DNA of 64,000 bases from Neurospora crassa OR74A (GCF_000182925.2 NC_026501.1:3596001-3660000), one strand, 5' to 3'; shown: positions 45,495 through 57,800, counted from the first letter of the stretch. A program made the numbers and translations. The notes: generated from the sequence alone by a model not told the origin.

Positions 45495-46737
45495 AGTCAA
45501 CCCCCCTGTTCTAGCAACCCCCAGTACGAGCAACCCCCCCTGTAGCAGCAACAGCATCACGGAAAACTACCCTTTTTATTAGTCTCAGTCAGACCCACTA
45601 ACCTCCAAAACCACCCCACCCCACCCGTTTCTGCGGTAGCAGGTCTGAGCCAATTTTGAGTATTTCGGCCGTCAGCCGCTGTAGAAGAACAATTATATAT
45701 TATTATATATTATAAATTCAGCAAAATTAGTAAAAATCAATAAGAAATATTTCTAAATAGAACGTTTTATTCTGATTCTAATGGTAGTCTTGGTTTCTCC
45801 TTATAATAAGAAATCGTTGAGATGCAAGGCTTTGAACTTTTAGACTTTTACCCCCTCAAGGCTGCATTACCTTAAGAAGTGGTTCGAGCTCTATAAAAGT
45901 AGTACCATTAGAACCGTCTCATCAAGGCCATCCTCCCCATATAGATTTTTCATTCAATATATCAATATAAAGGTTGAAAATAAAAGAAACTTAAAAGTGG
46001 AAAAATAAAATACTACCCCCTCGAGGTTGCATTACTTTAACGGGTGGTCTGAGCTTTAAGAAAATAGTACCTTTAGAACCGTCTCGTTGAGGCCATCCTC
46101 AGCATATATTTTTTATAGCTATACGACTACTAATAAGGTTTAAAATAAGGAATGTCCAAAATCTTTAAAGCTACTGCTCTTAACGAAGGCTTACCTTTGA
46201 GGTTGTATTATTATAATAGGTAGTCCGAACTTTATAAAAATAGTATATTAAGAAAGAGTTTGAAAAACCTATCCTCCGAATATATTATTTATAATTCTAC
46301 TATTTTTATTTAATTTATTATAAAGGTATATATAAAAAGTAAAAGCTCTAGTTTATATAGGATCCACAGCGCTTGACGGCCAAAATGCTCAAAATTGACA
46401 CAGACCTCCTCTTACAAAGTTCGAGGAGACCTACATTTTATGTGGGGCGGGGGAACAGAGGTAGATAGGGTCTATTTAGAGACTACCTTTTTATAAGGGT
46501 AAGCGCAAACTTGCAAATAGCAATACCGGATATAGAAGATTTACTAGTAATTTGTATAGTGAATTGGGAAAAGGGGGTCTACTATAGGGTGGAATTGTCT
46601 TAGTACGCTAGTTTTAGTATATTTTTTTGGGTAGGTTTAACGGAAAGTAGTCTGTGTATAATACTACTTCCAACAAACCCCCCTATTCCAACAACATCTT
46701 TAGCCAAATTTTTAGTATTGTTAAAATAGGGGGTTTG
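45495..46737. mobile_element. Pogo/Fot1-like MITE, split by M3
   Basis: The left end CAGTCAACCCCCCTGTTC with following AGCAACCCCC repeats (45495-45550) is matched by the right end, which read inward is CAATCAAACCCCCTATTT. Differences are mainly G/A and C/T. TA stands outside both ends (45493-45494 and 46738-46739), as for Tc1/mariner-type elements. Without M3 (45580-46485 plus one duplication) the element is about 330 bp, with no coding capacity. The inner right region has a further CAACAAACCCCCCTATTCC copy facing the end. Confidence 0.6.
45580..46485 (-). mobile_element. M3: 906-bp element, inverted relative of M2
   Basis: It begins TAGTCTC and ends GAGACTA with exact 9-bp duplications CCTTTTTAT (45571-45579 and 46486-46494). 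Internal order is the reverse complement of M2, including the GGGTGGGGTGG block (here CCACCCCACCCC), three tandem units and the CCCCGCCCCACA hairpin end. The target is inside the pogo-like MITE. Confidence 0.87.
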
Positions 46738-46739
46738 AT

Positions 46740-47690
46740 TGTATATAGTTGGGCGGCCCAGTGTTTTAGCCGTCTTAGCGTTCTAAGCTCTAGGTTCCAC
46801 TTTAAGGGCTGCTTCTATATTGAGAGGCGGGTTATATTTAGACTATACCTTCTCTTTATATTTAGACTACCTAACCGCTTTAGGTGAGGCTTCCTAGCTT
46901 TTAACTACTATATAAAAATAAGAAAGGGAATAAAAATCTTTATAGGAACTACAGACCTCTTACAAACTTTAAGGTAACTTGTTATAGGGCTAGATTATAT
47001 ACCCTATACTAGGCTATAGTACAGTAAATTACGTGCTCTGTACCTTACTATAGCACTAGTGCTGGCTCGGGTATTGAGGCTCTATGTAACCTACTCTACC
47101 GGACTATACAACCCTACCTATAAGCTTAAGCTAGCGTATACTCTCCTCTTACTTCCTTTATATAATAACGAATATCGTAGTTTACCCCTAACGGTACCTT
47201 TGCCTTATAATAGTTTGTTATACCTTTAAGATTGCATTACGTACGTATAATAGGTAACTATTATTATAGTTAATGGGCTAGTAATTAATTAAATTTAAAG
47301 TCTAGCCCTTGTAGGATAAAAGAATAATACTATAAATGGTTTTGATAAGTATCGCAGCTATTAAACGAATTTAACTATTATAATTACCAGTTAAGGCCGT
47401 TTTAATTACTTTAAGAATAATAATAATATTAAATTAATTATTAATAATTATATTAATATAGAAATTAAGTCCCTAATTTTTAATATTTATTCTAGCCTCC
47501 TAAGTAAAACTTCTATTGTCAATTAAGTAACGGCTTTTAACCCTAATATAGTAGAAGACTAACCTATCCCTACCGAGTAAGGCTCGTAGGTTCCCCCCCC
47601 CAACTATATATTAGGTTTTAACTTTTATAGTTTAAATTTTATATTTTTAGGAATTAGTATTTAACCGGCCCCCTCTAACAAATTAATTAC
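46740..47690. other. AT-rich DNA without a recognised gene
   Basis: Contains scattered GC (for example 46745-46830 and 47020-47200), but no recognisable element end or coding frame. The + frame at 46654-46887 overlaps the MITE end and is not considered real. 47300-47690 may belong to the leader of the following gag-like frame. Confidence 0.45.
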
Positions 47691-47698
47691 CGATAACG

Positions 47699-48472
47699 AA
47701 CTAGCGATATTTATTATACGCTTCAATGGTAATAATTAATATTGTTGGGTTTTCTAAGCCTATTTTTATAATAAGCTTTAGGCTACTAATCCCGTCTATA
47801 TATACCCTATTATTTTTGAATAATATACTACTAATTTAGTACTACTCCTAGTCTTCGGTACTATTATTAATACTATTATTGAAGCGTTTAATTAGGTTAG
47901 AAATAGCTATTATTAGGATATATTCTGGAAGGAGGTAAATGAACGAATTTATATTTAAACTAATAGAAATCTTTAGAACGAAACTATTTATTGGAGAAAC
48001 GAAGTTAAGAATTGGTTTAATAAGTTTAAAGTGTAGGAAATTTTATATATTAATTATAATATTAAAATAATAAAGCTTTTTAATAAGAACGCTATTTTTA
48101 AAGTTTAGGTCTATTTATTATAGGATAAAATGATTAACTTCGAAATAGTTAATAATAGTTTTAATGCTATAATTAAGGACTTAAATTCTACTACTTCGAA
48201 TAATTTAGGTAATAGCGGCGGAGGAAATTTTAGTAGTAGAAGAAATTTCGGTAATAGAGGAGGCGGTGGTATATTAAGCGGCCCTAGCACTTTAAACTAT
48301 ATTGAACCTACTAATAGTATAAGATATTATATATTTACTAACTAAAATGTTTTTAATATATTAGGGTTAATAGTTAAAGACTGTAATACGGTATATACTA
48401 CTTAGTATATTAAAATCCGCCTATATCAGGCTTATAATAAATAGTACTTCCCTAATAAATATAATAATTAAT
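47699..48472 (+). pseudogene. Gag-like reading frame of an unidentified retroelement
   Basis: One + frame of about 255 codons, broken only by TAA/TAG. It starts ELAIFIIRFNGNN.Y (an FNG-N-Y..W start typical of Gag N-termini), has helical middle parts (KEVNERIYI, NEVKNWFNKFK), then a Gly/Arg/Ser-rich stretch (NSGGGNFSSRRNFGNRGGGG) and ends SGPSTLNYIEP... before LINE A2. No zinc knuckle is seen. It may be the 5' part of G6, continuing at 53809 beyond A2, but that junction could not be proved. Confidence 0.5.
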
Positions 48473-51169
48473 TGTCTTATTCCCTATACTATAACTATAG
48501 CGCCTTATTGGCATAGGGTCCTTCTCTAATTCTCTAGAGGGGAAAACTGTACAGTATTAAATACCGCCGAATAAAAACCCCCAACTCTATTTCGATTATA
48601 ATTCTTTATATTGCTCCTATTTTATTTATAACTATAACAATTCTTACTTACCGTTATAACGAACTAATTTTATTTCTCCTACTACTATATTATTCTAATA
48701 CTAAAATAATAAGGATAATAGGAATAGGATTAAATTAAATATACTACTTCCTTTACTACCTTTCTATCTCACTCCCTACTATTCCTTCCTTTGCCTTCTC
48801 CCTACTTCCCCGTCCTATCTTCCTATCTATTACTCTACTTTTCTACCTCTTTATTCTATTTATATATTCCTCCCCCCTATTATTTATTCTATTACCCTAC
48901 AAATCCACCTCTATTTACAATAGCGTAAAAACCCCCTTCCTTTATTTATATAATCCCTTATATAGCGCCCCTTTCTAATCCTCCTTCTCCTTCTTCCTTA
49001 TTGTAACCTCTAATAAAATAATTTCCTCCGGCTATTATCGCCCTAATCCGATCGATTTAACCTCCAATATAGAGGGTCCTTCCCTTAATATATTCCTAGG
49101 CCCTATATTTCCTATAGTTATACTTTTAAAATTTATATTTCTTATTCGTACCCTTTATAACTTCCTTAATAATTATCCTCCCTTAAATTAATATAGTTTC
49201 CTTCTTTATTCTCCTTAACTTTTATACTAATTTAATTAATATTATTTATGAAATTACTTATTTTTACTATATTGTAAATTTCGCTTCCGTCCTATATAGC
49301 AATAAATTTAACTCCCTTAATAATTTCCATAACATTATTATTAAAAAAATTTACTTTATTTTAATAATTAGTAAGTTTTTTATTCCTTATATTTCCTTTT
49401 CTCTATTATTATTTAACTTCTATCCTAACTAATAGTACTTAGAATACTACTTACTCCTATACCTATAAGATATATATATTAAATATTTTTATTAGCCTTT
49501 ACAACGCCTGTAATACTATTTAAGCAATAACCGTTATTATTGTATTAAATAATTAAAATAAATTCGAATATAACCTAAATACTTTTATTTATACTATTAA
49601 TAATTTTATTTAATATATATATATATATTTAGAGTAGGATAAATTACCTACCAACTTCGAATATCTTCCTTACGCTATTAATTATAATATTACTAACTTT
49701 TAATAAAAGGGTTATTATAAATTAATTATAAAGGATACTTATTATAATTATATTCCTTCTCTTTCTAATAGTAGTACTATAAACCCGGTTCGGATTATAT
49801 CTAGCTCTAATAGTAGTATTATTACTCTTATACGTATTATATCTAGCGGTAGTAATTTTACTACCCTTACTCGTATAATCTCCAATTCTAATAATAGTAA
49901 TTTTATCCTTAATAATCCTATAACTATTAATACTCCTAGCCGCCCCCTTATAAATAATAATTAAATTTAATAGCGCTATAAGGTTACTACGGATTAAATT
50001 CGTATAATAGAACTATTTAAATAATTTTTTAAATATAATTAAATACTTATTAAATAGTATTTTTCGGTTCTTACTATAATTATAGCTTAAATAACTCTTA
50101 TAATTAGTATAATTATCTTATCCCTATTCCTATTCTTTTATTCTAATATTATTAATATTCTATATTCTTCTTAAGAGTACCTCGTAATTTCTTCGTACTA
50201 CTCCTCTTCTAATTCGATTATTAAATAGTATTTTCTTAACCTTCCTAACCTCAACGCTTATAATAGAATTCTTTTAATTTTAATTCTATTGTCTAAGAAT
50301 TTTTAGAATTCCTCCTTTATTAATAATTAAACTTTTAAATTAATTTAAAAATTAATATTTATATTAAAGCAATTTAGGATAATATAGGCGAAGGTCTCCT
50401 TTTTAAACCTATAAACGTAAATAAAAATTAAAACGTCTAGTACTTTCCTCCTATAAAAGAAAGCCCGGGGGCTAATAATTTCTATTTTAATTTAAATAAG
50501 GAGGGAATTTTTCGCTTTAATTAGTAAGTATAATTCTTCTTCGTCTTCTCCTAATTTTCAATATCGTCCTTTCTTCTTCTTTATATTAATTATATATTGC
50601 TAAATAGCCTTTTTATTAAATTTAAGGGTAAGGTTAGCGATAGTAAATTCGTACCGTTACCCTAATTTTACTATTACTACTACTAAGTAATAATTATAGT
50701 ATAATACTTATTCCTAATTCGTTATATCTTCTAACTACTCTCCCTAATTGGCGGCTATTAATTTTAGGATTTATAATAATAGTAATAGAATCCCTAAATT
50801 TAAAGGAAGATTAACTACTATTATTAATAATTTCTCTATCGGCGCCTATTCTTCGGCCTATTGTACCTTAATTATACCGCTCTCTAATTTATCGGCGGAT
50901 AACTAACCTTTCGACTATTATACTTAAATATAATTAAATACCTAAATTATTATTCCCCGGACGAATTAGGCTTAATCCGTCTGGGCGAACCTTTTTTTTA
51001 AAGGCCTAAACCCTTTTATTAAAATGGAAATTGAATAATAGATAAAATATTTCCGTTTCAAAGTTTCTTATTAGCGTAGTTTTATACGCCTTAATAATAA
51101 TTCTCAAATACTTAATCTAATATTTTACTAGTTTAATTACAATTCCTTATAATTTCCTATAGATTTTAG

Positions 51170-51269
51170 NNNNNNNNNNNNNNNNNNNNNNNNNNNNNNN
51201 NNNNNNNNNNNNNNNNNNNNNNNNNNNNNNNNNNNNNNNNNNNNNNNNNNNNNNNNNNNNNNNNNNNNN
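51170..51269. other. Assembly gap (100 N)
   Basis: A run of 100 N inside LINE A2. The sequence missing here should correspond to about 60500-60800 of A3. Confidence 0.98.
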
Positions 51270-51550
51270 ACCTTTACTTGTAGTGTGTGCACCAACTGCT
51301 TGTTAAAACACACCTACGTACCTCCAACAAAGTTGTATCTGGTCTACCATCCAGGACCGGCTGCCATCACCAGCTGTGCCCTTGAAAAGAAGGAGAGCAT
51401 GACTGTTCGCTCACATTCATCACCCATCGGACGAGATTGTGAAAGACAACGGAGCCCTCACCGCCCCCCCAACAGCCAAGAACCAAGCCGTTCCCTCCAA
51501 CAAGACGGCAAGGAAATCCTGGCTCCACGATGAAACTCGTGTAGTCCATC
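51270..51550. other. GC-normal segment of foreign origin inside LINE A2, beside a gap
   Basis: These 280 bp are not RIP-mutated and have no counterpart in A3, whereas similarity to A3 resumes at about 51553 (ATTCCGAATATACCTCC). Short frames on both strands show no known domain. It is either an insertion whose left end is lost in the gap or a misassembly. Confidence 0.55.
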
Positions 51551-53780
51551 CTTCGAACTCTATACCTCTTACCCCTACCTATTCCGAATATACCTCCTAT
51601 ACTACTTACAATATCCAACAATTCTCTTTAATAATATAAATTACTACTATAATATTAATATTATTTATAAAGCTAATTATAATTATATTTAGAATTATTA
51701 CTAACTTTTAATATAATAAAGTAATAAAAAGAATAAATAAAATAAGGGAGTGGGGGGAGCCTTGTAGTACACTAACAATAATTGCGTAAGGGCGGGACGT
51801 TTTATTATTAAAGAAGAGGGAACCTCTCTTACTAATAATAAAATTCGTTACTTACTTAATAATCCATAGTAGGAATTATATTTCCTATAGGGTATATAGA
51901 AACTACCTATAATTAATTCTATTAAATACTCCTTTCAAATCTAAAAATATAAAGGATATTACAGCCCTAAATTTCTAAACTATATATACCGTATTAGTAA
52001 CTACCCGGATTATAAATTCTATCGAACGGCCTACTTAATTATTTATTTAGCCCTCTAATAAAAAATTAAATTCTTTAACTACTTATATAAATCTTTTAAC
52101 TATAAATACCTCGAAGATTTTTCTTATATTATTAAATAGTAATATTAATCTCTATATACCTATTAATTTTTATTAGGCAATACTCTTTTTAAGCTTTTTA
52201 AGGATAATTACCTTCGTATTCTTAAACTATTATAGGAAATAGCCGAATTGGAAGCTAATAAATACTAAATATACTATAGCCTACTAAAATAATTACTTAT
52301 ATAATTTTAAAAATCTATTTAAATACTAATCGATTCCGGGGGCCTTATTAAGTACTATCCTAGAAAGTACGTCCTAAATATCCTCTTTATTAATTAATTT
52401 ACTAATAATTATTAGGTTAACGCCCTTTAGTAGCTTAATTTAATTCGGTAAATAATTTATTAAAACTTCTACCTTTAGAAAAAAGTAGTTAGTAAAAATT
52501 TCGGCTTTACTATTATAATTTCCAATTTCTACTACCCCTTCGTAGGTTTAAAAGGTTAATAATTTAAACGGATTAATTAATTAGTAGCTTCGGGTCCGGA
52601 TTTATCATTCTAGTAGCTAGAATTAATTTAAGTTCCTTAAAGCTTTAGTAATACTATTATACTATATAACTTACTAGGCCTTCGTAATAATCCTTTTCTT
52701 TTTTATTATAGCTTTAATAAATTCTTTCTAATTTAGTATTATATAATACTTAAACTACTCTTAATATATCCTCTATATTTCTTTTATAACCGTTTTATAT
52801 CTTAATATTTATTAGTTCGCTTTCCTCCTTTAACCTTTCTTCTAATATAGGACGAATTCCTCTATAATATTTATAAATTCTCCGTCGAACTTATAAAAGG
52901 CGAATTTAAAGTCCTCTATTATATTAATCCTTTTTAAGACTAATATTTATTTCTCTAACGCTTCCTTTACCTTCTCTATATTTATAAAACTCCAATTATA
53001 TTCTTCTTCTTTTTCAATTTTTTTATTTTTTCTTTCTATTTAAACCTAGATTTCCTAAAGGTAATAGTTCGAATTAATTTATTCGTACTACTATACTCCC
53101 TAATATTCGGCTTCAACCCCGGGTAATAATTATATATAATTAATTATTCTATCCCTCTCCCCTTATATTATATTCCTAAATTTAATCGGTTTACTATAGG
53201 GGGTACATAAATTGAATTTCTAACGTTGTACCTATATAAAGAAGTAAATAGCCCCAGGGCTAATCCTATTCTCTAAATCCTAATTAGAATAATAAAAGTT
53301 AAAATCCCCGATAGTAATTAAATTTCCTATTAGAAGTCCGGCCTTAATAAATTCGAAGAGTAGTAACCCCTATTAATATTTTAATATTCTTTGTATAAGG
53401 ATAGGAGAGTAAATAGAGTAGATAATTGTTAAATCCCTTAAATTTTTAAATATGATTATAGTCCAATCCTTTCTAATTTAGAAATTTAGGTCCTTTAGGT
53501 TCTATTTTTTATTTACATATATCACTACCCTTCCTTTCTCCGAATAATCAACCCCAAAATACCTTCCGCCTCTAGAACAATAAATATCCCTATTTAAATT
53601 TCTACCCGGCTCTTAAATTACTATAATATCGTAAGTCGCCTCTTATTCGAATAGAAGTTTTCCCTTCTTATACAACTTCCCTATATTTTAATAGAGTATT
53701 TTTAGCTAGACTATTAGTTACCCTGGGATAGGGTTCCTTCTAATCCCTCGGCGGAGGATGAGGGTACTACTTCCCTAGGG
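51551..53780 (-). pseudogene. LINE A2 ORF2 (endonuclease and reverse transcriptase), RIP-degraded
   Basis: On minus, at the right end (about 53560-53740), the frame reads LIV.LKILY.NIGKLY, DIIVI.EPGRN and GRYFGVDYSEKGRVVIYVN. This is the start of an AP-type endonuclease domain of a fungal LINE (LQLNV..SY, IIAIQEPWRN). RT follows to the left. Stops are TAA/TAG. The proteins would nick target DNA and prime reverse transcription; this copy cannot. Confidence 0.75.
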
Positions 53781-53899
53781 GGGGCTGTGGTCGTATAGGC
53801 GCTATTGTAATAAAATAATAAATTTATATATATCTTCCTTTACCTAAGTAAAACTCTCATATTTATTATTAAACTAAATATATAAATAATCTCCGCTAA

Positions 53900-54766
53900 T
53901 AAATATCCTAACCTATAGAAATAGAAGTTAATTAAAAAGTTTATTAAGTACTTCGATGGTTAATATAATATTATAAATATAAAAATCGAGGTTGAACGTA
54001 CCTTATAAAAACTTTAAATAAAATTATTCTTTTAGAATTTTATTAATAAATTTATATTTAACGCCGACTATTATAATATAAGTAATATTATATATATTTT
54101 CTTATTCTATTAAAAGGTTACTAATTAATTTAGAACTTTAATTATTTACTAACCCAACGTCCCTAGTAGTAAGGATTTCTAAAATTAGTTCGAACTCCTT
54201 AATAAATTTACAAAGTAATAAGAGGAAGAAATTTTCTAGAAGAAGTTATTTAACCTATTATCCTCCGGTAGTAATAATTCTAATAATAAAGAAGGTAGCT
54301 CCGAGGGTAAAATAATATCCTAAGGTAGTAACCTTATAAATTTAAATAAATTTAAAATTATTAATAAATACTTTATCCTTTAAACTTTATGGAAAAAAAG
54401 GTAGGAGCTAAGTAAATACTAGAAATACGGTAGGGTTAATTATAATTAGAAGAAATACTAGAACTTAATCGATATTGGTAACGATAAAGGAGGAATCAAA
54501 GGCATCAAAATTAACCCTATTCCGGAGGATATTAAAAAAAAGAAAGCCGGCCAAAGCGGTTATAATAATAATAATAACTTTAATATAATTGACGCTACAA
54601 ACGCTGAAACTGCTAATAAGGCCGATAAAGTGGGAAATACCGAACTTCTGCACTGAATTGTAAATAGAGGCTACTACTATAAGAAGGGAAGAAAGAAAGT
54701 AAGGACTTAGAAACGGAGTAATATTTAATTAAATTAAATAGGGAATTATATTAGGATTAAAGGGAA
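53900..54766 (+). pseudogene. G6 gag, RIP-degraded
   Basis: The + frame is hydrophilic with GGIKGIKINPIPEDIKKKK, then HQIVNRGYYYKKGRKKV-like sequence near 54655-54710. The latter fits a zinc knuckle (CYYC.KKGH..) whose Cys codons became Tyr. The frame then meets LINE B2. Confidence 0.5.
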
Positions 54767-54778
54767 GATGAAATATTA

Positions 54779-55469
54779 TTATTAGTCTTATACACGCTAA
54801 CTATTTATATAGTTCGCCCTGTAGGCATACGGTACTACTTCGCTCGTAGTCGGTAGGAAAAACCGTACTGTAATAGTTGGATAAAAACCCTCTACTTCGC
54901 TATCGCTATAACACTATATCGGCTCCGTACCGTCCCATTTTCCTTCCTCTTAATATAACCTTACCGTTATAACCGAAGCTATAAACTTTTATTATATATA
55001 TAACCGACCCTACTCTAATTAATCGCTACTCCCCTTCCGTCTTTTCGCTATTATTTCCTTATAGTTGGTAGCCTTTTATCCTATCTTTCTTCAATTATAT
55101 TATTCCGGGTCGCCTATTTTATTTATAAAGGAAACCTTAACCCAGCTCTCTCTTTCCTTCCCTCTTTCCTTCCTTATATTATACTACTACTTCCACCGCA
55201 TTATATCCGTATTTTAACTAAATCCGCCGCCGTCCTACATCCGTATCTAACCCGAACCGGTATTGCTACTACTACATTATACCGCGTAAGAAACCTCCTA
55301 GCGCCGCGAAGAAGACGCTTGCTTCGAAGGCGCCGGGGGCTGCGGCCTCCCCTAACGAATCGGAGGGCGAGGTCGCAGCGGAGGCCGTAGTAACCAGTGC
55401 CGGCCCCGCTAGTTCGCCTTATAACGACGCCCCAGTCAAGCCCGTTACCCTCGAGAAGGTTAGAAAATG
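54779..55469 (-). mobile_element. LINE B2: truncated family B copy
   Basis: 691 bp bracketed by an exact 12-bp duplication GATGAAATATTA (54767-54778 and 55470-55481). A short TTA-type tail adjoins the left end, so sense is minus. It matches B1. About 55270-55460 is GC-rich and nearly unmutated. There the + strand is open (KKPPSAAKKTLASK, then GEVAAEAVVTSAGPASSPYN), preceded by a codon ATA that could be a former ATG. Minus frames are open as well, so direction of coding is uncertain. Confidence 0.78.
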
Positions 55470-55481
55470 GATGAAATATTA

Positions 55482-57800
55482 AAATTATTATTTATTAATT
55501 CAATAACAATTAGATTAGAGAAATTTATCCTCCTTTCAATTTATTTTATTTATAGTAAACGTGAAGTATAATACTCAATTTTAATTAATAGTAGTTATAC
55601 GGGCAAAGGCTTTATTAATACTAAATTCGTTAAAAGAAACTAAATATCTATAATAAAGCTCAATTACCTAAAACTACTAAAGTTAACTAATAGTAATATT
55701 AATACCTATATAATTAATTTTATAAAAGTTACTATATAAATCGGGTTATATAGTAAGGAAATCGAACTCCTCATTTTTACCCTATCCCCGAAAAACTTAG
55801 TTATCTTAAAACTACTATAATTCTAATAGTATAACCTATCTACAAATTAGGAAAAAAGGGAGTTTAAATTCAATTATAAGTATAAGGGTACTTATATATC
55901 CGTTACTATACTAAATCTCTATATACGAACCTCTAAAGTATTAAGAAAAATAGAAGCTTGGAGTATTATTAAATAAATTATTAAAATAATTAAAGAAGAA
56001 TAAACTATTAAAGTAATCGAGAAGGAGTAAGCTATTAAAGTAATTGAAGAGGAATAAATTATTAAAATAGCCGAAGAGAATTTAGTTACTAAAACTACCC
56101 CTAAGTAATAGTAATCCTTAAATTATAAAGCTTTTAAGTGAAGAAAGACTAAATTGCTATAGAAAATTACTAGGGCCCTTAAGATAGATCCTAAATAACT
56201 TTAATTTATATAATTACCTATTAGTAACTAAACTATAATAATCCCTAATTTACTATTATAATTTTACTTAATTAAATTAATTCTATACTAGACTATTAAT
56301 AGTAAGCGAATCCAAACTTTAAACTTCGAAAGGAGATTGTTAGTATTATTATTCGTAAAACTTATAAATATTAATAACATCTCCATCAACCCTAACGATA
56401 TTGTAGTATTAAACGCTACTAATTTTAATTTTACTATTAAAACTAAGAATTTTAAGGTTGTACTAACGACTAAAAGAGAAATTAACGAAGTATTAAGGAA
56501 GTTAGAAGCAGAAGTTACTAACGGACTAACGAACCCTAAAATAGAAATTATAAAAGAGATGTATAATAATATTTATATAAGTAATAGAGTAGAATATAAA
56601 TTCTAATTTATAAACTACTTCCTTAGGGTATTCTAAAGCAAAGTAGGGGAGGTTATAGCGAGAATTACAGAAGAGGACGCCTAAAAATTCTATAAAAAAG
56701 TAGATAGACCCTTCACTACCGAATAAAAAATTAAAACTAAAATACTAACCTATTACTATAGGTATTAGAATATAATTAACCCTAAGGAAACGAAAGTTAT
56801 ACTATAGTACCAATCCTACGACTATAAAATTAAATTAATCCCTAGTGTAGAATTACCTAACGTCCAATTATAATTATTTTTTCTTTTAAAATTAAATATT
56901 ATTAAAAAATGATTGGATAATAATATTAGGTAGGGGTTTATCTAATTGTTCCAGTCCTTAATTATATCCCCGGTATTACTAGTTAAGAAACTAAGCGGCG
57001 GCGTACAGATCTATATTGATTACCGGGGTATTAATAATACGATTCTTAAAATACATTATCCCCTTCCTTTAATTAAAGAAATATTAAATACTATTTATAA
57101 AACGAAGATTTTTATTAAATTAAATATAATTATAGTATTTAACCGTATACAAATTTATAAAAGTTATACGTAGCTTATAGCTTTTATAATAAAATTCGGA
57201 CTCTATAAATCATTAATATACCCTTCCGGATTATAAGGCGCCCTAGCGACTTTCTAAAACTTTATTAATAATATCCTTTATAATACCTTAAATAAATTTA
57301 TAATAACCTACCTAAATAATATCCTTATTTATTCGGATAACGAAGAGGAATATATTAAATACGTCTCTAATATATTAAACCGCTTCGAACGTTTAAATCT
57401 ATAGGTCAATATTGATAAATACGAATTCTATACTACTAAAATAAAGTATTTAGGCTTTATTATTACGCTAGGAGGTATAGATATAGATATAGACAAAGTT
57501 TAAGCCGTACTCTTATAGGAGGTACCCGAATTCAAGAGATCCCCATAATCTTTCTTAGTATTCGCCAACTTTTACTAACAATTTATTAAAGATTTATTAA
57601 GTATAGTTAAACTACTATACGAATTAATAAAGAAGATAGCCGATTGGTTTTAGGATATTAAGTATTAGAAGGCTTTTAAGGATTTAAAGAAGGTATTTAC
57701 TATAGTATTAGTCCTAAAGATTTATAATTAGATAAAAAAAATAGTAGTTAAAATAAACGTTTCTAATTAGGCTTCTAGAAGAATCCTCTCCTAATAGAAA
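55482..57800 (+). pseudogene. G6 pol (protease, RT, RNase H start), RIP-degraded
   Basis: RT is well preserved: PVLLVKKLSGGVQIYIDYRG and HYPLPLIKEILNTIYK at 56970-57100, then TYLNNILIYSDN near 57305-57340 (YLDD turned to YLNN). The connection and RNase H begin near 57700 (KIVVKINVSNQASRRILS, with the first catalytic Asp now Asn). The open stretch at 56337-56606 is the protease to RT linker. The element ends at the A3 insertion. Confidence 0.82.

Larger units (their letters stand above)
48473..53808 (-). mobile_element. LINE A2: family A non-LTR element, about 5.3 kb
   Basis: Sense is minus; the 3' terminus is at the left (GGATAAAAACCCCC near 48570-48583). It aligns with A3 over its whole length except around the gap (51170-51269) and the adjoining GC-normal piece (51270-51550). 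The right end falls inside ORF2 just before the endonuclease, so ORF1 is missing and the copy is 5'-truncated. A possible but imperfect duplication (AATAAATATAATAAT left, AATAAAATAATAAAT right) borders it. Confidence 0.75.
53809..57800 (+). mobile_element. G6: RIP-degraded Ty3/gypsy element, interrupted
   Basis: gag (53900-54766) and pol (55482-57800) lie on +. LINE B2 sits between them and LINE A3 cuts the element after RNase H. No LTR was found; the 5' part may be the frame at 47699-48472 and the 3' part lies outside the window beyond A3. Confidence 0.6.

Noticed and set aside
41079-46485. M2, gene and M3 as a composite transposon
   Set aside because: M2 and M3 each have their own, different 9-bp target duplications, so they inserted separately.
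51285-51639. Short frames in the GC-normal segment near the third gap
   Set aside because: 82-, 84- and 66-codon frames overlap on both strands, show no domain and run into LINE sequence; not supported as genes.
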